Below, in pieces: positions 23,132 through 31,799 of a DNA stretch of 64,000 nt (position 1 is its first letter; each line of letters opens with the position of its first letter). Location: the NCBI RefSeq assembly GCF_003722075.1, contig NZ_RDSK01000013.1, forward strand, positions 1 to 64,000, given 5' to 3'. The translations under genes and the position numbers were made by a program. This DNA is from Methanohalophilus sp. RSK (lineage in GTDB: Archaea > Halobacteriota > Methanosarcinia > Methanosarcinales > Methanosarcinaceae). The notes beneath the pieces were generated by a model. The model was not told the origin of the DNA and made no database searches. It saw nothing but the letters and a program-made list of their open reading frames with translations.

Positions 23132-25603
23132 TTACTGCTTCGTTCTTCTGTACATAAACCCTGCCAATCCCAGCACAGCAATGCCAATTCCTGCCGTGAA
23201 TCCCGGAAGACCGGTATCCTCCTCAGCGGGAGCTTCAGGTGTTTCTTCCTCAACAGGTTCAGACTCTGGTTCCTCGACAGGTTCGGATACTTCCACGAGT
23301 TCATCCCCAATTATCTTGAATACAGAAAATCCAGTCGTCTGGGCTGTGAAGTGCAGGAACTCATCGTCTTCTCCTACCTGATTGGTTGGCAGATCGTTCC
23401 ATGCATCCTCATGGTACCTTGTCATGCGAATGGTGGATGGATCTATATTGTTTTCATTTATCCATTCCCTGCTAACCTTGAACCTGATCAGGATGTTGTC
23501 AGCATTCTCATTCGAGATGGTCCCCTCACTTCCAACAGTGAGACTTACTACTTGGTATGGCTGACCATCCGAAGGATCATCCTCTACATCGTCTGGCATC
23601 TGTTTGAGTACCTGCACGTTGGTGACGACATTGCCTTCATAGCTATTTGCATCAAAGCTGATACCGAGTACCGGTCCCTCCCCACCCGAGAGATCATATT
23701 CCACGTTGTCACCTGCGAGAACCTTCTTTATTGCAGAATCCGTGGATGCAACATTCGATGGCGTGTTGCTCTGACCGACGGATGCACGGCTTCCGCTACT
23801 ACTTTCTCCACTACTGGCAGGTGTAGTTGTGTCCGGTGCAATCAAGGGCAGATAGTCCACATGACCTGATGCAATGCTATATGTCTCATCACATATAGCA
23901 TCACCATCCACATCGGTATCATTGACCTGGCTGAACCCTGTACCAGTTGGTGTAAGCCAGTAGTTGCCACCAAGATACGAACCTCCTGCGATGCTCGTGC
24001 CTGAGGTCTTTGTGGTATTCCAGACATTGCCAGTGTTGGTTCCGTCAACATTAATGTTGTCAGAGTTGTTGAAGAGATTGTTGTAGATGAAATTGTTGTT
24101 GGAATCAGATAGATAAATACCGTAGTCACCATTGTCCAACGCCGTGTTGCTTGTCAGCGTGTTGTTGTTGCTGGAATCCTTCAGATAAATACCGTTGTCA
24201 CTATTGTCCGACGCTGTGTTATTGGTCAGCGTGTTGTTGCTGGAACTGTCTAGATCAATACCGTCGTCACTATTGTTCGACACTGTGTTGCTTGTCAGCG
24301 TGTTGTTGTTGCTGGAAAAGCCTAGATCAATACCGTCGTCACTATTGTTCAACATAGTGTTGCTTGTCAGCATGTTGTTGCTGGAATAGTCTAGATCAAT
24401 ACCGTCGTCACTACTGTTCGACATAGTGTTGCTTGTAAGCGTGTTGTTGCTGGAAGAATCCAGAGAAATACATTCATAATTACTTGACACTGTGTTGTTG
24501 GTAATATTTGAGTCGGTTGAATTGTAAAGGAAAATACCATTCACATTATTTGAGAGGGTTAGATCCTCGATGGATATATTTTGGCAATTGATACAATATA
24601 CAACACCAGCATTCGTGGATGAATCAATTGTAATGTCACTATTATTCACAACATAATAAATAGGTTTACTATCCACAGTGTTACTTGTGTTAATGTCATT
24701 AAGCATCTCCAACATGTTGTCACCCACAACTCCAAAATTGTACGTATTGTTTGACATCGTGTTGCTGATCAGCGTATTGTTGCTGGAACCAGATAGATAA
24801 ATACCGTTGTCAGTATTATTCGACACCGTGTTGCTTGTAAGCGTGTTGTCGTTGCTGGAACTAGGTAAAAAGATGGAACTATATATATAGATGCCGTTGT
24901 CAGTATTGTCCGACACCATGTTACCGGTCAGCGTGTTGTTGCTGGAAGTAGATAAATAGATGCCTTCGTCACTATTGTCCGACACCGTGTTACCGGTCAG
25001 CGTGTTGTTGTTGGAACTATATATATAGATACCGTCGTCAGTATTGTTCGACGCCGTGTTGCCGGTCAGCGTGTTGTTGCTGGAAATATCCAGATAGATG
25101 CCGCGATAATTACTCGACGCCGTGTTGCCGGTCAGCGTGTTGTTGCTGGAAATATCCAGATAGATGCCGCGATAATTACTCGACGCCGTGTTATTGGTCA
25201 GCGTGTTGTTGCTGGAACTAGATAGAAAGATGCCGGAGTTATAAACAGATGTAGCACCACTCACATTGAACCCGTTGATGGTCACATCATCAGCAGTGAC
25301 AAAGAACACAGAATCAGATGATGATACAGCAGTAACATTCGTAACGGCAGCACCATCTGTTGAAGTGATGTTCAGTTGCTTATTTACCTCCACGTTCTCA
25401 TTGTACGTGCCGGGATACACCCGGATGGTGTCGCCTGCACTGGCGGCAGTAATTGCATCCTGGATGGCAGTGTGATTCTGATCACCGCCATCATCAACTG
25501 TAATAATTGCCGCAGCCGCTGGGTGGGTTGCGATGGTGAGCAATGACAATACAAATATCAATACTAACAGGCATTTCAGCCTGGATGAGTGGGATCTATC
25601 CAT
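23132..25603 (-). CDS. PGF-CTERM surface protein with NosD-type parallel beta-helix repeats
   Basis: An 823-aa exported protein. A signal peptide covers residues 1-32 (hydrophobic LLVLIFVLSLLTIATHPAAAA). A Pectate-lyase/NosD right-handed beta-helix of about 22-residue turns (NNTLTGNTASNN...DDGIYL) covers about 35-560. A PGF-pre-PGF domain follows at about 630-770, then a Glu/Pro-rich spacer. The tail LPGF...GFMYRRTKQ is a PGF-CTERM anchor, processed by archaeosortase and lipid-linked. Many N-x-T/S sites suggest heavy glycosylation. Two DNA units of 66 bp (25050-25115, 25116-25181) are identical, a sign of recent repeat growth. TATA at about 25641-25654. Confidence 0.88.
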   Translation of the reverse strand: MDRSHSSRLKCLLVLIFVLSLLTIATHPAAAAIITVDDGGDQNHTAIQDAITAASAGDTIRVYPGTYNENVEVNKQLNITSTDGAAVTNVTAVSSSDSVFFVTADDVTINGFNVSGATSVYNSGIFLSSSSNNTLTNNTASSNYRGIYLDISSNNTLTGNTASSNYRGIYLDISSNNTLTGNTASNNTDDGIYIYSSNNNTLTGNTVSDNSDEGIYLSTSSNNTLTGNMVSDNTDNGIYIYSSIFLPSSSNDNTLTSNTVSNNTDNGIYLSGSSNNTLISNTMSNNTYNFGVVGDNMLEMLNDINTSNTVDSKPIYYVVNNSDITIDSSTNAGVVYCINCQNISIEDLTLSNNVNGIFLYNSTDSNITNNTVSSNYECISLDSSSNNTLTSNTMSNSSDDGIDLDYSSNNMLTSNTMLNNSDDGIDLGFSSNNNTLTSNTVSNNSDDGIDLDSSSNNTLTNNTASDNSDNGIYLKDSSNNNTLTSNTALDNGDYGIYLSDSNNNFIYNNLFNNSDNINVDGTNTGNVWNTTKTSGTSIAGGSYLGGNYWLTPTGTGFSQVNDTDVDGDAICDETYSIASGHVDYLPLIAPDTTTPASSGESSSGSRASVGQSNTPSNVASTDSAIKKVLAGDNVEYDLSGGEGPVLGISFDANSYEGNVVTNVQVLKQMPDDVEDDPSDGQPYQVVSLTVGSEGTISNENADNILIRFKVSREWINENNIDPSTIRMTRYHEDAWNDLPTNQVGEDDEFLHFTAQTTGFSVFKIIGDELVEVSEPVEEPESEPVEEETPEAPAEEDTGLPGFTAGIGIAVLGLAGFMYRRTKQ
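25050..25181 (-). repeat. Two identical 66-bp tandem units in the beta-helix gene
   Basis: The units 25050-25115 and 25116-25181 show no difference in 66 bases and encode the same 22 residues twice (NTASSNYRGIYLDISSNNTL...). Neighbouring turns have diverged, so this duplication is recent. Confidence 0.85.
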
Positions 25604-25640
25604 GTTGAATCATTCCTAGATAGATTATAGTGTGATGCTT

Positions 25641-25654
25641 AATATATATATATT
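25641..25654 (-). promoter_or_regulatory. Probable promoter of the surface-protein gene
   Basis: AATATATATATATT lies about 38-51 bp upstream of the ATG at 25603. It is the only strong TATA-like run between the gene and the IS remnant. Confidence 0.4.
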
Positions 25655-25765
25655 GAATGTCTTACAACATTTTGTGACATCTTGAACAAAAACAGAGTTT
25701 CGATCAAAAAGTGTAGGAAATCTTTCGGAGATACTGTGAACAGAATAACATTTATAAAGAAAAAA

Positions 25766-26038
25766 TTTCTGCTTATCGCAACGGTAGTTACAATATCAAG
25801 GGCTTCCTCCTGATTGATCCATTCGTGAGCTTTACTTATGCTGAAATTATATGTCAGTTTGTAACTTACAAGAGCTTTCAGTAAATTGTTGATATCAATT
25901 CCATTCTTTTTGTGTTTACCAAAAACTGAAGGAAGATTAAGGGTTTCGTAAAGTTGGTTTACAACCAGAACGGTTCCGATAGGAAAGCATATATTCTTGT
26001 CAGGAATAATCTCATATGTTCTTAGTTTTTGTTTGCAT
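25766..26038 (-). pseudogene. Transposase N-terminal fragment with frameshift
   Basis: It is homologous to the start of the copy-1 transposase. The start region reads ATGCAAACAAAAACTAAG where copy 1 has ATGCAACAAAAACTAAGA. One extra base brings a TAA at codon 6, so the frame is broken near the start as well as truncated at its 3' end. Confidence 0.65.
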
Positions 26039-26097
26039 TATAACCCAATACAGCAAGGCTAAGAACACTATTATTACTTTTGACTGTCAAAGTCGGG
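25766..26097 (-). mobile_element. IS remnant, copy 2 (same element as copy 1), truncated
   Basis: About 330 bp covering the transposase start and one terminal repeat (ACTGTCAAAGTCGGG, ending 26097). It is about 90 percent similar to 22632-22886. It keeps 30 codons more than copy 1 (TYNFSISKAHEWINQEEALDIV) before homology ends near 25766. The rest of the element and its inner end are gone. Confidence 0.7.
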
Positions 26098-26184
26098 ATG
26101 TAAATAAATTCCATTGTGTTTACTCATAGGTGGATATTTTTGCTATTATGTTCTGATTACATTGTGAGATATTTATCAAAAAAG

Positions 26185-26392
26185 CAGAATGCCCCTTCGT
26201 AAGCTAGGGGATGAAGGCGTACAAAAAATATAAAAATATTAACTACATAATGTAATGTATAAATTTACGAGAAACAAGTAAACTTAATATATTTAAAATA
26301 CCGTAGGGACTACGGGTAGAGCCTGTGGACTTGTTTCCGTTGGGAAAAGGTATGAAGCAGGAAGCATCATGCGTAAGCGTGGTGTGGTTCAC
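26185..26392 (+). mobile_element. IS605-derived mini-element (MITE/PATE-like) next to a KaiC-like gene
   Basis: A left-end hairpin (GCCCCT...AGGGGATGAAGGCG, 26191-26219) and an A/T-rich promoter-like stretch are followed by the right-end module. The module is GCCTGTGGACTTGT, GTATGAAGCAGGAAGC, the hairpin TCATGC-GTAA-GCGTGG and the end GTGGTTCAC at 26392. It is about 208 bp with no tnpB. It resembles the element at 7000-7187 in both ends and spacing. The base after the end begins the AAGGTG Shine-Dalgarno of the next gene. Confidence 0.65.
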
Positions 26393-26404
26393 AAGGTGTT
26401 TCAA

Positions 26405-27133
26405 ATGGAGGAGACAACAATTCCTGAAAGGGTTAGTACTGGTATTAATGGACTGGATGAGATGCTCAAAGGCGGGTATTTTAAAGGTACCGCAAACGTT
26501 GTTTCCGGGAAATCAGGTACCGGTAAAACGATTTTTGGATCTCAGTTCATTTATGAGGGGGCAAAGAACGGCGAGAAGGTGATGTGTATAATCACATCGG
26601 AAGAATCCAAATCCATCGTTCGGGAAATGAAAGCATCTTTTGACTGGGATTTCAAGAAACTTGAGGATGATGGCTTACTTTCTTTTGTTGATATCACAGA
26701 TCCGGGGCTTCGTCTCCAGAAAAGTGTGGAAATCGCACCCTCAGAGCTTATCAAGAGTTTCAAAAAGCTAATTGAAAGCAAAATAGATGATGTGCAGCCT
26801 CAGAGGGTATTCATTGATTCAATTGAGGCCCTTTTCCTTGCCATAGACTCAAATTATAAACTCAGGACTCTGATAGATGATGTATTTGGTGTCCTGCGCA
26901 GCCGCGATGTAACTTCTTTGATTTCGGTTGGCAAGATGTTTGACCTTGATGAGATGGTGGAATATGGTGCCGATTCAGTTGTCAAACTGGAACGTGTCAG
27001 GGTAGGCAATAATCTCCAGCGTACCATCTTTGTTATGAAAATGAGGGGCTCGAGCACAATCAATGAGGTGCGTGTGCTTAATATTTCGGATAATGGGATG
27101 TCGGTGCTTGCCCAGTCTCCGTATCTGGAGTGA
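26405..27133 (+). CDS. KaiC/RadA-like RecA-fold ATPase
   Basis: A 242-aa single-domain KaiC-family protein from ATG 26405, preceded by AAGGTG. The N terminus IPERVSTGINGLDEMLKGG is typical. Walker A is GKSGTGKT (35-42), Walker B is QRVFIDSIEAL, and a catalytic glutamate pair is in ITSEESK. Archaea carry many such genes, probably in signalling. A longer in-frame start at 26369 lies inside the transposon end and is not credible. It converges with radB. Confidence 0.85.
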   Translation: MEETTIPERVSTGINGLDEMLKGGYFKGTANVVSGKSGTGKTIFGSQFIYEGAKNGEKVMCIITSEESKSIVREMKASFDWDFKKLEDDGLLSFVDITDPGLRLQKSVEIAPSELIKSFKKLIESKIDDVQPQRVFIDSIEALFLAIDSNYKLRTLIDDVFGVLRSRDVTSLISVGKMFDLDEMVEYGADSVVKLERVRVGNNLQRTIFVMKMRGSSTINEVRVLNISDNGMSVLAQSPYLE

Positions 27134-27144
27134 ATATTCTTATT

Positions 27145-27822
27145 TTACTCCAGCCCTTCTTCGGTAATTATGAATTCCCTGCTCAATCCTTCCGGCCGGG
27201 AGCGATGTTTGAGCAGGTTGGCTTTTCTTTTATTCTCCCCTGTACGCTCAAGCTGAATTATGGTTTTTGACATATGTTCGACCGTACTGCCACCCACAGG
27301 TTTCAGTTTGCCCGTTCCTATGTCTGAATAGACCTGATTTGTGATAACAACTACAATTCCTCTCTTGCGGGCCAGGCCGTGCAGATAGCCTATCTGATTG
27401 GCAAGTTCCCTGCGGGTGCGGATACTTTTCTCTTCATCTTCAAGACCAAAGCGGTAATAAGCAGTTGCTGAATCCACAATTATAAGTCCGATGTTCTGGG
27501 CACTTATTTTTTCTATCTCATGGATTGCAGAATACTGTTCCTCAAAACTGTGGGGTTCGTAGATGATTATGTTCTGGGCAATTTCCCTGGCATTTTCACC
27601 TGCTATCTGACTGAACCGTTCCGGTGAGATTGCCTCAGTATCAACAAGAATTGCTTTTTTTTCACCCTTTACACAATGGACTGCAAGCTGGAGACAGAGG
27701 TTTGTCTTTCCGCTTCCGGATTCTCCATATATCTGGGTCACAATTCCTGCTTCGAACCCGCCTCCAAGCAGTTCATCTATGGGTTTGCACCCTGATGTAA
27801 GTAAGTCGGTTATATTGTACAC
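27145..27822 (-). CDS. radB: DNA repair and recombination protein RadB
   Basis: A 225-aa RecA-fold paralogue of RadA that lacks the N-terminal helix-hairpin-helix domain. The N terminus is LTSGCKPIDELLGGGFEAGIVTQIYGESGSGKT (Walker A GESGSGKT, about 34-41). Walker B is IGLIIVDSATA. LANQIGYLHGLARKRGIVVVITNQVYSD is the recombinase core, and PVGGSTVEHMSKTIIQLER fits RadB. It modulates homologous recombination. Confidence 0.93.
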   Translation of the reverse strand: MYNITDLLTSGCKPIDELLGGGFEAGIVTQIYGESGSGKTNLCLQLAVHCVKGEKKAILVDTEAISPERFSQIAGENAREIAQNIIIYEPHSFEEQYSAIHEIEKISAQNIGLIIVDSATAYYRFGLEDEEKSIRTRRELANQIGYLHGLARKRGIVVVITNQVYSDIGTGKLKPVGGSTVEHMSKTIIQLERTGENKRKANLLKHRSRPEGLSREFIITEEGLE

Positions 27823-28150
27823 CTCAATTGGTTCAAGTTACTGCTATTATCGGGGTTTAGGTTATACATCTTTTGGAAACATTTCTTTTTGTTTGTTACC
27901 AGATCAGATAATACAATAAATTCAGAACATCTAGATTATTTTATTGTATATCACATTTGTTACCAGGCACATTTCAGTGTATCCAGACATAGGGTGAAAA
28001 AGCATTATAAATGAATGAATCCTATTTCGATCTACTTACTGCGGGAAGTCAGTCGTTTAGGGGAAATCGGAATCTTGTTCATGATCGTTGATTCCTTTCT
28101 ATCTTCTCTGGCTCTCCTGATGGTGTTTATTGTTACAAGGATGGAGTATC
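27823..28150. other. 328-bp intergenic region before the ribonucleotide reductase operon
   Basis: No gene is supported. A TATA-like CATTATAAATG is at about 28003-28013, so the leader of the redoxin gene would be long (over 100 nt). The G-rich stretch 28040-28072 could fold, but no known riboswitch class is recognised. Confidence 0.45.
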
Positions 28151-28405
28151 ATGTCTGAAATTATTATCTATACCACCGATGTCTGCCCGAAATGTGCCCG
28201 TCTGAAAGCGACGCTAAAAGAGAATAATGTACAGTTTAAAGAAGCAGATATGACATCTGCAGAAGCACTTACCGAACTGCGCATAAATGGTGTCTTTACA
28301 AGTGAAGCACCTGTATTGCAGATAGGGGACGATTTCCTTACATCTGACAATATATTCAAAGGCAGTGATGTGGATATGGATGTCCTTCAGAATTTACTAA
28401 ATTAA
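28151..28405 (+). CDS. Glutaredoxin-like redoxin (NrdH type)
   Basis: An 84-aa thioredoxin-fold protein from ATG 28151 (GGAG upstream). The redox motif is CPKC at residues 12-15 (YTTDVCPKCARLK), and the cis-proline region is SEAPVLQIGD. It lies 13 bp before nrdD, so it probably reduces the class III ribonucleotide reductase, as in Methanosarcina, where this reductase uses a redoxin in place of formate. Confidence 0.85.
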   Translation: MSEIIIYTTDVCPKCARLKATLKENNVQFKEADMTSAEALTELRINGVFTSEAPVLQIGDDFLTSDNIFKGSDVDMDVLQNLLN

Positions 28406-28418
28406 ATGGGGGCTTAAT

Positions 28419-30800
28419 ATGGATTCTATGGCAGAAGAAATTGAAAAGAAAGTAAAAAATACCGATATAAGCGGTGTCCCTGAGGACACCATTCCTTCGT
28501 CCAATGTTGTTGAAGCAACTTCCGAATCATCTCCACGCCAGCAGACTCTTGACGGGAGCTTTGTTTCAATAATGCCTAAAGTCAGGACCACTGACGGCCA
28601 TATGGTTGAATGGGACCGCAATATCGTTGTAAATCAGCTGCTAAAAGAAACCTCTCTCAGTGAACGCTTCCATGGTATCCCGGCTATCACCCGGGATGAT
28701 GCCCTTGGTATAGCAAAGGAAACGGAAAAAAGAATTCGTAGTATGAATCTCAGATTCCTCTCCGGCCCGCTCATCAGGGAAGTTGTTAATATGGTCCTGA
28801 TTGAGCGCAATGAGGTGGAATGGCGTAATATTTCCACCAGGGTAGGTACTCCTGTTTATGATGCCTGCGAGATCGATATGGGTACAGGCTTTGAAGCCAA
28901 AGAAAATGCCAATCTCCAGGAGAATGCGGAAACCTCCCACAAGAAAAAGGCCGACAAAATCTCCAAGGAACAGTATCTTTTACTTCTGCCACCCAAACTT
29001 TCCGACCTTCACCTGAATGGTGATCTGCATATCCATGACCTGGAATACATGGGAACCCGCGCTTTCTGTCAGGACTGGGATTTGAGATACTTCTTCTATT
29101 ATGGTCTCATGCCGGATGGTTCCGGTGCCAAGGCAAGTGTTGCCGGTCCTGCAATGAAAGCTGAAGTTGCAGTTCTTCATGCGGTAAAAGCCCTGGGTAG
29201 TGCCCAGACGAATTTTGCCGGAGGTCAGGGATTCTATAATTTCCTTACGTTCCTTGCGCCCTTTTTAGAGGGTAAGTCCTACAAGGAGATCGAACAGCTG
29301 ATGCAGATGTTCGTTTATGAGATGACCCAGATGATGGTAGCCCGGGGAGGACAGCTTGTCTTTTCCTCCGTACAGCTTTCTCCCGGGGTTCCAAAACTCT
29401 GGAGAGATAAACCTGTAGTCTATCGCGGACGTGTCTGGGATGGTTCGGATGGTAGTGACGTTAGGGTTTATGGTGATTATGAAAGGGAGGTCCGTCTTGG
29501 TTTCCAGGCGCTTATGAATGTCATGCTTGAGGGTGATTACTGGGGTAAACCCTTTAATTTCCCCAAACCGGAGATCTCGATTGAGCCTGATTTCATGGAA
29601 GAGGACGAGATGTTCAATCGTGCCCATCCAGAACTTCCGACCTATGATGATCTTTATAACCTGACATTCGAACTTACCGCCAAGTTTGGCACTCCCTATT
29701 TTGATAACCAGCTTCCTCCTTACAGGGGAGCAGGTGAAGGAATCTCCTGTTACCAGTGCTGTGCTTATCAGTTTTCTGCAAATGCAGAAGATGATGATGA
29801 ATTTGAAGAAAAGCTTAACTTCAAGGACGGAAAACACTTTTCCATGGGTTCCTGGCAGGTTGTTTCCCTGAATTGTCCAAGGGCTGCCTACGATGCACAG
29901 GGTGATGATGAGGAACTATTCGCAAAGCTTAAGGGTTTGATGGACAGGGCAATTGAGGTGTTCCAGACCAAACTTAAATGGATGACCCCGATCATTGAAT
30001 CCGGCAGGATGCCCTTTGCCACACAGCAGCCCAAGGACCCGGTTACCGGCAAGAAAGGCGCTGTTGCTGTTGATATGGATAGTCTTGTGTTTACCATAGG
30101 TGTGGTGGGTATCAATGAGATGGTCCAGTACCATACAGGTTCCCAGATGCATGAGTCAAAAGAGGCTTTCAAGGTTGCCGTCAGGGCAATGACAGAAATG
30201 GAAATGCATGCCCGCAAGATTTCAGAGGAACACGGGGTTGAGATAGCTCTTGCACGAACGCCTGCTGAAACTACCTGTCAGAGATTCGGTGTTTCAGACC
30301 TGCTTCATGATGAGTACAGGGAAATGGCTGCTTCGGTTCTCAAGGGAGATGTGGAATCCTCGGTATCCAGACTCAAGGAAACGCACGATTTGCCTGTGTA
30401 TTACACCAATGGTACACATGTACCACCGGGAGCAGACCTGTCCCTGATGGAGCGGATCAATGTAGAGCATGTATTCTTCCCTATTGTTGATGGGGGAAAT
30501 ATCATGCACATCTGGCTTGGTGAAGGTTCTCCCGATGCAAAGGGACTGAAAGACTTTACCATGCATCTTGCACGCAACACCCAGACTGGCTACTTTGCTT
30601 TTACAAAGGACATGACCGTCTGTATGAATGATTTCCATATGATGTCCGGATTGCAGGACCGTTGTGAGAATTGTAATTCCGATAATGTGGAGCACCTTTC
30701 CAGGGTTACCGGTTATATCCAGTCTGTAGGCGGATGGAATGCTGCCAAGAAACAAGAACTTGCGGACAGGATGAGATATGGCTCCCCGGACATGCGTTGA
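28419..30800 (+). CDS. nrdD: Anaerobic (class III) ribonucleoside-triphosphate reductase
   Basis: A 793-aa glycyl-radical enzyme that makes dNTPs. An ATP-cone regulatory domain is at about 46-135 (KVRTTDGHMVEWDRNIVVNQLLKE). The catalytic barrel has GDLHIHDLEYMGTRAFCQDWDL and GISCYQCCAYQF, with redox cysteines. The glycyl-radical loop at the C terminus is GYIQSVGGWNAAKK. The C-terminal metal site shows RCENC plus one earlier cysteine (TVCMND) in place of four clear cysteines. The redoxin gene precedes and nrdG overlaps. Confidence 0.95.
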   Translation: MDSMAEEIEKKVKNTDISGVPEDTIPSSNVVEATSESSPRQQTLDGSFVSIMPKVRTTDGHMVEWDRNIVVNQLLKETSLSERFHGIPAITRDDALGIAKETEKRIRSMNLRFLSGPLIREVVNMVLIERNEVEWRNISTRVGTPVYDACEIDMGTGFEAKENANLQENAETSHKKKADKISKEQYLLLLPPKLSDLHLNGDLHIHDLEYMGTRAFCQDWDLRYFFYYGLMPDGSGAKASVAGPAMKAEVAVLHAVKALGSAQTNFAGGQGFYNFLTFLAPFLEGKSYKEIEQLMQMFVYEMTQMMVARGGQLVFSSVQLSPGVPKLWRDKPVVYRGRVWDGSDGSDVRVYGDYEREVRLGFQALMNVMLEGDYWGKPFNFPKPEISIEPDFMEEDEMFNRAHPELPTYDDLYNLTFELTAKFGTPYFDNQLPPYRGAGEGISCYQCCAYQFSANAEDDDEFEEKLNFKDGKHFSMGSWQVVSLNCPRAAYDAQGDDEELFAKLKGLMDRAIEVFQTKLKWMTPIIESGRMPFATQQPKDPVTGKKGAVAVDMDSLVFTIGVVGINEMVQYHTGSQMHESKEAFKVAVRAMTEMEMHARKISEEHGVEIALARTPAETTCQRFGVSDLLHDEYREMAASVLKGDVESSVSRLKETHDLPVYYTNGTHVPPGADLSLMERINVEHVFFPIVDGGNIMHIWLGEGSPDAKGLKDFTMHLARNTQTGYFAFTKDMTVCMNDFHMMSGLQDRCENCNSDNVEHLSRVTGYIQSVGGWNAAKKQELADRMRYGSPDMR

Positions 30801-31596
30801 AGATTTCGAGGTGAATTTCGGGGACTATGTCCCCCTTTCTACCCTCGATTGGCCGGGCAAGGCCTCTGTAGTTTTCTTTTTAAGGGACTGTCCTTTCAGG
30901 TGTCCTTACTGCCAGAACTATTCTATTTTGAATGGTTCAGAGCTGGTCGAAAGTTCCCAGATAAAACAGTTAATGGAAACTTCCCGTCCCTTTGTGAGTT
31001 CTGTGATAATCTCGGGTGGGGAACCCCTGCAACAGGAGCAGGCAGTTTCAGGAATCGCTCAAATGGCCCGGGATATGGGACTTCTGGTCGGGATACATAC
31101 CAATGGTGTACACATCGATGTTCTGGAAGATCTTATTGAAAATGAATTGGTTGATGGTGTTTTCATCGATGTCAAAGCCTCTCTTGAAAATGCCGGGGAT
31201 TATGGCAGGATGATTGGTTATGGCTCCTATCCTGCTGTGACAATTTCACCGGCAGATGCTGTGAATAATGTGCAACGTTCCATAAAACTGGCTGCAGAGA
31301 ACAAACTCCTGCAGGAATTAAGAACAACCGTGCTGCCAGGTTTTATGGATAAACCCGAGGATATTGAATCGATTGCTTCTTCTATTTTAAAATGTGCTGG
31401 CAGCGATGTTGCCTATTTTATCCAGCAGGGTGAAACGGAACATTCAATGGACAGGAACCTGAGGAATCTGTCTCCCCTGAGCCGGGATGAACTTTTATCC
31501 CTGGGTTATGCTGCAACTTCTTTCCTGAATAATGTCTGTATACGTACCGGCAAAAACGGCACTGAAAAAATAACTTCAAACCAGTCTGAAGTTTAA
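30778..31596 (+). CDS. nrdG: Class III ribonucleotide reductase activating enzyme (radical SAM)
   Basis: A 272-aa radical SAM protein that installs the glycyl radical on NrdD. The [4Fe-4S] motif is CPFRCPYC (Cys38, Cys42, Cys45), followed by SAM-binding VIISGGEPLQQ and DVKASLEN. It overlaps the end of nrdD by 23 bp, implying coupled translation. The archaeal form has the early LSTLDWPGKASVVFFLRDC segment. Confidence 0.93.
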   Translation: MAPRTCVEDFEVNFGDYVPLSTLDWPGKASVVFFLRDCPFRCPYCQNYSILNGSELVESSQIKQLMETSRPFVSSVIISGGEPLQQEQAVSGIAQMARDMGLLVGIHTNGVHIDVLEDLIENELVDGVFIDVKASLENAGDYGRMIGYGSYPAVTISPADAVNNVQRSIKLAAENKLLQELRTTVLPGFMDKPEDIESIASSILKCAGSDVAYFIQQGETEHSMDRNLRNLSPLSRDELLSLGYAATSFLNNVCIRTGKNGTEKITSNQSEV

Positions 31597-31799
31597 GCAA
31601 CCTCTTTATATGTGCCGGCAGTACCTTTTGTAAGATATAGTTATGAGAAGCATACCTGCTGAATTATCGCCTGTCCTGGCGGTACTTGATCTGCAGGCGT
31701 GCTTTCTGGCTTTTTCCGATGCCTTCTGATTTCGTAAACCGGAACATTCGTATTGCTGATATGATGTGCAGAGAGGCATTGGATATTTCGGAGGTTTCG
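31597..31799. other. 203-bp spacer between nrdG and thiL
   Basis: A TATA-like CTTTATATG is near 31604-31612. A 28-codon frame (31643-31729) ends in TGA. Neither strand shows a recognisable protein. The longer in-frame extension of thiL into this region is not conserved in character and lacks a good start. Confidence 0.4.

Larger units (their letters stand above)
22307..26103. mobile_element. Probable decayed composite transposon carrying a PGF-CTERM surface protein
   Basis: Two same-orientation remnants of one insertion sequence (22313-22886 and 25766-26097) bracket an aroC 3' fragment and the NosD-repeat gene. The outer IS ends are intact terminal repeats (CCCCAGTTTGACAGT on the left, ACTGTCAAAGTCGGG on the right). 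Each is flanked directly by ATGTAA (22307-22312 and 26098-26103), as expected for a 6-bp target duplication made when the whole 3.8-kb unit inserted. Both transposase copies are broken, so it is no longer mobile by itself. Confidence 0.6.

Noticed and set aside
24151-25200. Regular repeats that looked like a CRISPR array at first
   Set aside because: The repeats are in-frame turns of a beta-helix protein, vary in sequence and lack unique spacers.
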